From the NCBI RefSeq assembly GCF_902459525.1, contig NZ_LR699166.1, forward strand, positions 2,678,501 through 2,742,500: a DNA stretch of 64,000 nt, in the 5' to 3' direction. The translations under genes were made by a program, and so were the position numbers. The notes beneath the pieces are model-generated. The model worked only from the letters and a program-made list of their open reading frames with translations. It was not told the DNA's origin and did not search any database. The DNA is from Sideroxydans sp. CL21. Lineage in GTDB: Bacteria > Pseudomonadota > Gammaproteobacteria > Burkholderiales > Gallionellaceae. Within the stretch, counting starts at the first letter, position 1, and each line of letters begins with the position of its first letter. Of the stretch, positions 60,056-64,000 are shown piece by piece.

Positions 60056-62991
60056 GTCACTGACTGTCGCACCATCAGGTCCGTCGCAAGAAGCCGAGCC
60101 CGCGTCGGCGTCCACCACACGTAACGATCAAGCAAGCCAATCAGCCATGTCGTGGCAGTTGCTTTCACGATCACAAGTGACGCACCGCTTATCTCAGCCT
60201 CTATCAGGAAATCGCCGACAGGTGCTTCGATATCGCCCCAGCGTCCGTCAGTTGAAATGCAAACCTCCAACATTCGCCAGGGGGACCACTGGAGATCAGG
60301 GCGCTCCCGGACATTTGCGCTCAAATCAGATGCAGACAGCACGCTATTGAGCGAATCCTGTAGCACAGAAAGAAAATTGTCTCGCTCCATGGAAGATACC
60401 AGTCCCGCCGCCTTACGCTTCGAATTCGACGAAGGCAGTCCAGAGACCAGCGTATCGCGGATCGCATCACGATCGGGTGATGAAAGTTTGAACGTGTCGA
60501 ATACAAAATCGTCGATCTCGTCTGCCAACTCCTGCGTCAATGTTGTTTTGATTTTCTTCGACAGCCTCAACAAACGTTCACGCTCTGCAATGCTTAGCTC
60601 CTCCAGAGGAACGATGGGTAGCAGACTCAAGCTTTCCTGATAAATTGCATCCCGCTCCACTCCGTATTGCCCATCCATCAAGAGTTCGCAAAAGATCATA
60701 ACTGAAGACTGGAGCCAGAGTTGAATATAGCGTGATAGAAGGTCGGGTTCGGCTATACCCGCGAACGAAAGCCCATGATAGGACTCGTGAAAAGCGACAT
60801 CAGCGCTTGCCCGACTCGTGCGTATTGCAAGCCGATCTGCTGGAATGCTTTTCGCTACAAGAAGAAGGGGGGCGCGATAAATTTCTGGATCACGTGGACT
60901 CAGCAGCTTTTTCAGACTGAAACGTGGAAGAGCATCGGCATCGATCACGAATCCGAGCCGCCCTGCAGTCTTGGTATCCGGCATACCCATCATGTGGATT
61001 GAGCTTTGCTGTTTCTCCTTACGAGCTTCCCCCCCCACTTGGTAACCGTTCTTGAACTGGAGCCCAAGCTGCTCAAAGTAAACCTGTAGCTCGATACCGG
61101 TTTGCCGCATAGAGCGGAGCACACGCACAGCCAAGCGATTCCCGCGAAAGCGCACCTTCAGCGCCCAAGGACACTCAAGCAACTCTTCCGCCGCCACCGT
61201 ATATGAATCGAACCAGTCGATGCGGATACGGGCCTGCTTCGAGGCAAGCTCAGCATCCTGAGCGGGACTAATGAATTGAAAAACGTAGCTATCGAAATCG
61301 CTCAAGCTCGGCGACTCATTGGTCGCAAAAAGAACACACCATGGCGCACTGACCCCTGGCCACACCTTTGTCATTCTCAATGCAGAACCATTGAGAATAC
61401 CCGTAACTCGAACCGCCTGAATCAAATCGTTTCTGGCATGCACAGCACGCTCTGACAGGCCGAATAACCAACGCGCATGCGTTACAAGCGCAATTCTCCC
61501 CCTCGGCTTTGACCACTCCATAGCTCGCCACACGAAAGGCAAGTCGATATTCGTATCCGGGAAATCGAATGTGGCAGCACGATCTTCGCCCAGTCGTTCT
61601 CGAACCACATCGCGAGAGCTGCTTACCCAAGCATTCTTTTCGTTTAGACCGCCAGATTTTGCCGTCCATGGCGGATTGCCAATAACGACGTCGAATTTGT
61701 GTCTGAAACGCTTATCTATTGGCCCCAAACTGCCATGTGGCACCTTGGAAAGGTCGAACAGAACAGACTCGCGTAATGCATCGAAGCGGAGTTCGTTCAA
61801 CGGTCTCGGCTTCGGATCAAGCTCAAGTGCCGTAAGGTACAGCGCAAGCTCTGCAAGGCGTAGCGCCCTGCCATCGACATCGAATCCCACCAGTTGTCTG
61901 TTCAAGATGTCGCGAATTTTTCCGCGCTGAGGACGACGCCCGGTTTGCCGCCATTCACGCTCAACCAGCTTGCGTAGTGCAATGACTAGGAATACACCCG
62001 CACCAACAGCGGGATCGAGAATACGTGGCCGAACATTTTCAGGCAATCGCTCCAAGGACTGGGTAACAACGAAGTCAGCCAGATAAGAGGGGGTGTAATG
62101 AATGCTTTTTTCTGCCGCATCAGCAGCATCAATATTGTAGGCGAAGGCTTCATACACCTCGCTGAGCAGGCCAACTGGAATAAATGAAAAATCAATATCC
62201 TGCCAGTCGGTCGGTAAACGCAATTGGCCATGCTCAGTCGCTCCGTGCGCGATGTTCCCCAAGACGGAGGAATAAACCTTGGGATCAAAATCACGAGGAG
62301 AAACTTCAAATGGCAACAGTCCCCCATTGAATGTCTCATCCAGCCAGCGGAATGTGCGTATGGCCCTAGCCTTGGTATCAAGGCAATGTTCCCAAGTCTT
62401 GGCAGACTCGCAGACATCACCAGGCTCCAGACCAGTCAGCAGCTTGCGATCAACAAGGAAACGCCAGAACAACCCGCGCCCCACCAGTGAAAGGGCATCC
62501 ATTTGCGAAAGCCCCAGTTCAGTTGCCGCCCTCGCCGAATTCTCCAATAGTTTTGTCAGATAGCGACGGCGAGCCACATCATCTTGGCCAGCACTTACAT
62601 CATTCAGGAATCGCGGCAAAATACACTCACCGGAGTATGCTACTGCCTCCTCAACCGGATTTATCTTATTTCCTAAAATGTCTGCACGAAACACACGAAG
62701 CAGGCCGGGTTCTAACACGCCAATCCATGCACCGTCGCCTCGCAACGCTACTCTCCAGCACCAATGGCTGATTTGCTCTTGAGTAACTCCATCACGCCCA
62801 TCAAACACATGTACACAGGGGCGATCATGACTCTCAACCACCATCGGAAGACGCCAAAATGGAGAGTCTGCTCGCAGATCGAGATAGTTCAGAACACGGG
62901 GCTGGTTGTCGGCTCGAATATCGATCAACTGCGAGCGAAGCGCCCCATACTGTATAAGCTCGTCGCCAAGAGATGTCATTTCATGCTGCAT
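60052..62991 (-). CDS. Large adenine-specific DNA methyltransferase (N6-MTase, Eco57I-like)
   Basis: The 979-aa protein has the SAM motif ILDPAVGAGVFLVIAL (about residue 324) and the catalytic NPPW motif (FDVVIGNPPWTAKSGG, about 437), the order of gamma-class N6-adenine methylases. A 300-residue N-terminal domain and a C-terminal target-recognition part surround it. No nuclease motif was seen in the chain, so cleavage is likely by the overlapping 223-aa gene. The start is uncertain (ATG 62991, GTG 62997 or ATG 62979). Confidence 0.88.
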   Translation of the reverse strand: MQHEMTSLGDELIQYGALRSQLIDIRADNQPRVLNYLDLRADSPFWRLPMVVESHDRPCVHVFDGRDGVTQEQISHWCWRVALRGDGAWIGVLEPGLLRVFRADILGNKINPVEEAVAYSGECILPRFLNDVSAGQDDVARRRYLTKLLENSARAATELGLSQMDALSLVGRGLFWRFLVDRKLLTGLEPGDVCESAKTWEHCLDTKARAIRTFRWLDETFNGGLLPFEVSPRDFDPKVYSSVLGNIAHGATEHGQLRLPTDWQDIDFSFIPVGLLSEVYEAFAYNIDAADAAEKSIHYTPSYLADFVVTQSLERLPENVRPRILDPAVGAGVFLVIALRKLVEREWRQTGRRPQRGKIRDILNRQLVGFDVDGRALRLAELALYLTALELDPKPRPLNELRFDALRESVLFDLSKVPHGSLGPIDKRFRHKFDVVIGNPPWTAKSGGLNEKNAWVSSSRDVVRERLGEDRAATFDFPDTNIDLPFVWRAMEWSKPRGRIALVTHARWLFGLSERAVHARNDLIQAVRVTGILNGSALRMTKVWPGVSAPWCVLFATNESPSLSDFDSYVFQFISPAQDAELASKQARIRIDWFDSYTVAAEELLECPWALKVRFRGNRLAVRVLRSMRQTGIELQVYFEQLGLQFKNGYQVGGEARKEKQQSSIHMMGMPDTKTAGRLGFVIDADALPRFSLKKLLSPRDPEIYRAPLLLVAKSIPADRLAIRTSRASADVAFHESYHGLSFAGIAEPDLLSRYIQLWLQSSVMIFCELLMDGQYGVERDAIYQESLSLLPIVPLEELSIAERERLLRLSKKIKTTLTQELADEIDDFVFDTFKLSSPDRDAIRDTLVSGLPSSNSKRKAAGLVSSMERDNFLSVLQDSLNSVLSASDLSANVRERPDLQWSPWRMLEVCISTDGRWGDIEAPVGDFLIEAEISGASLVIVKATATTWLIGLLDRYVWWTPTRARLLATDLMVRQSVT

Positions 62992-63001
62992 TCGCACGTC
63001 A

Positions 63002-63207
63002 CTTGAGTTTCACCAGACTCTCCGCCAAGCTGGAAAAATATTGTTCCCATCGCCATTTTCCAAATTTTCCAATTTTGCATTATATGCCAACCAAGTTGGC
63101 GGAATCATTTGGCAATCAAGCCCCACTAGTGAGTGGCCTTGCAAACGCAGATTTACTGCCCATGACGTTTTCCTTCCCGTATCCAATTTATTCCCTGACA
63201 AAGTCAC
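63002..63207 (-). pseudogene. Remnant of a gene formerly upstream of the methyltransferase
   Basis: On the minus strand a frame reads LQGHSLVGLDCQMIPPTWLA then YNAKLENLENG. A one-base shift then continues as EQYFSSLAESLVKLK and a stop, 11 bases before the methyltransferase ATG. The two pieces read like one C-terminal protein segment broken by a frameshift, without a start codon or ribosome site. The family cannot be named from 70 residues. It may be a lost third component (for example a helicase) of the restriction system. Confidence 0.35.
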
Positions 63208-63331
63208 AGGAATTGACGTTCAGAATGACAGCTACATCGTAGAGAACGAACGTTCTGTTGTCAACCGGCAACTAGAGCTCTTTCATTGCCAACCGGCGAT
63301 TCGGCATCGTAATTGTTTTACGCCCCAGCTC
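63208..63331. other. Non-coding stretch before the VapBC pair
   Basis: I see nothing more than a short GAACGAACGTTC dyad (63246-63257). There is no supported gene or promoter. Confidence 0.3.
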
Positions 63332-63730
63332 TCAAGGAGTAATCAACTTCACCTTTGGGCAATATGTCTGGTACCGCCGCGCGTCACGCGTCAGCAGCGG
63401 ACACCCCAGCACCGCCGCATGCGCACCGATGAAGAAATCAGCCAACACATTATTGGCTTTGCCGCCCTGCTTGCGGTATTGCGCGAATGCTTTGCCCGCC
63501 AGGAATAAAGCGGGGCGCGGCAACTCCAGTAATGTTAGCCCTAGCTTTTCGATGGCGTCATCCAGGGCTTCCACTCTGGAGAACGTCAGTGACAGTTCCG
63601 CATAGATAATGGGATTGATAGTCAGCGGGTGAACTTTGGACTGGGCACGCAACTGGGCGATTGACCAGTCCGCCCATTCGGGATCGTCTTCCAGCACGTC
63701 GATCAGGACGTTGGTGTCGACGAGCAGCAT
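63332..63730 (-). CDS. vapC: VapC-type PIN-domain toxin ribonuclease
   Basis: The 132-aa PIN protein begins MLLVDTNVLIDVLEDDPEW (first Asp), has an acidic ELSLTFSRVEALDDAI segment and ends with DFFIGAHAAVLGCPLLTRDARRY (paired Asp). The quartet of acidic residues for Mg-dependent RNase activity is present. It starts 2 bases after the antitoxin stop. Confidence 0.9.
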   Translation of the reverse strand: MLLVDTNVLIDVLEDDPEWADWSIAQLRAQSKVHPLTINPIIYAELSLTFSRVEALDDAIEKLGLTLLELPRPALFLAGKAFAQYRKQGGKANNVLADFFIGAHAAVLGCPLLTRDARRYQTYCPKVKLITP

Positions 63731-63732
63731 TA

Positions 63733-63969
63733 TTACTCGGCGCGCAGCAGTGCCATCAGGTCATCGGTGCGCCATTTGACATCGGCCTTGCCGCGGGCAG
63801 CATCGAAGCGGTCCGGCTTGCGGCTGGTGCGCGCGCCGACTTTGTGGATGACGACATCGCCATCCTGGTTGACGCCGAACTGCACCGAACAACCCGGCTC
63901 CATGTTGAGCGCATCCCGAATTTGCTTGGGAATGGTGACCTGGCCTTTGCTAGTCAGTGTTGTAGTCAT
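63733..63969 (-). CDS. vapB: AbrB/SpoVT-type antitoxin (VapB)
   Basis: The 78-aa protein has a swapped-hairpin DNA-binding domain, TTLTSKGQVTIPKQIRDALNMEPG, and an acidic/basic C-terminal tail (RTSRKPDRFDAARGKADVKW) that would wrap the VapC toxin. It is the first gene of the pair and probably represses its own promoter near 63970-64000. Confidence 0.9.
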   Translation of the reverse strand: MTTTLTSKGQVTIPKQIRDALNMEPGCSVQFGVNQDGDVVIHKVGARTSRKPDRFDAARGKADVKWRTDDLMALLRAE

Positions 63970-64000
63970 GATGATCCCGATCGAAGTATTACCTGGGGCT

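Overview
The window looks like a chromosomal segment of a diazotrophic betaproteobacterium. A Gallionellaceae relative (Sideroxydans or Gallionella type) is my best guess; it is an inference from protein style and from the mix of nif, mod and c-type cytochrome genes, since there is no rRNA marker. It carries most of a molybdenum nitrogenase system in two large minus-strand blocks: nifHDK-nifT-fdxN-nafY-like plus a 91-aa gene (52.3-58.3 kb), and nifE-nifN-nifX-rseC-DUF269-DUF683-fdxB-[2Fe-2S]-ORF-nifZ-SagB-type nitroreductase-ankyrin-ORF (9.0-17.7 kb). nifF with an unknown partner gene lies at 1-2 kb, and draT is divergent from nifH. nifA, nifB, nifS, nifU, nifV, nifQ and draG are not in the window.

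I found six -24/-12 (sigma-54) promoters by eye: upstream of the nifF partner, nifE, an LRV FeS protein, modE, a TonB-dependent receptor and nifH. Four TGT-N10-ACA NifA activator sites are appropriately placed. The most interesting control region is 40.54-40.88 kb. There one NifA-type site lies midway between two divergent sigma-54 promoters, one for modE-modA-modB-modC-modD-GNAT and one for TonB receptor-solute-binding protein-di-haem protein. Each promoter has a ModE-like palindrome at its presumed start site. This wires outer-membrane uptake, periplasmic binding and molybdate import into the nitrogenase regulon with metal feedback. A second modA lies at 45.8-46.5 kb.

Region by region: 0-9 kb holds greB, nifF, pyruvate phosphate dikinase, a dicarboxylate carrier, an MFS carrier and a MarR-type regulator. 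9-18 kb is the nifEN accessory operon, ending at a divergent ECF sigma gene. 18.5-25.2 kb is an AT-richer accessory stretch of plus-strand genes (secreted and membrane proteins of unknown function, a PD-(D/E)XK-like protein with a zinc ribbon, a PAS-GGDEF-EAL protein), separated by copies of one degenerate intergenic motif. 25.4-28.1 kb is a DUF318 permease/thioredoxin/OsmC cluster. 28.2-33.6 kb is a tripartite RND efflux operon. 33.7-35.7 kb is a NifA/sigma-54-controlled LRV operon. 35.9-46.5 kb is the molybdenum region. 46.8-50.9 kb holds assorted membrane, phosphatase-like, metalloprotease-like and HD-GYP genes among repeats. 51.0-52.3 kb is a fluoride riboswitch with crcB, a HIT protein and DUF190. 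52.3-59.3 kb is nifHDK with draT. 59.4-63.2 kb is a restriction-modification pair with a gene remnant, and 63.3-64.0 kb is a VapBC toxin-antitoxin pair.

Palindromic and tandem repeats are unusually frequent inside the nif operons: ten perfect copies of a 14-bp unit, 32-bp direct repeats flanking fdxN, a terminal-inverted-repeat element between nifH and nifD, and repeat sequence read in frame inside nifN. No tRNA, rRNA, CRISPR array, transposase or integrase gene was recognised.
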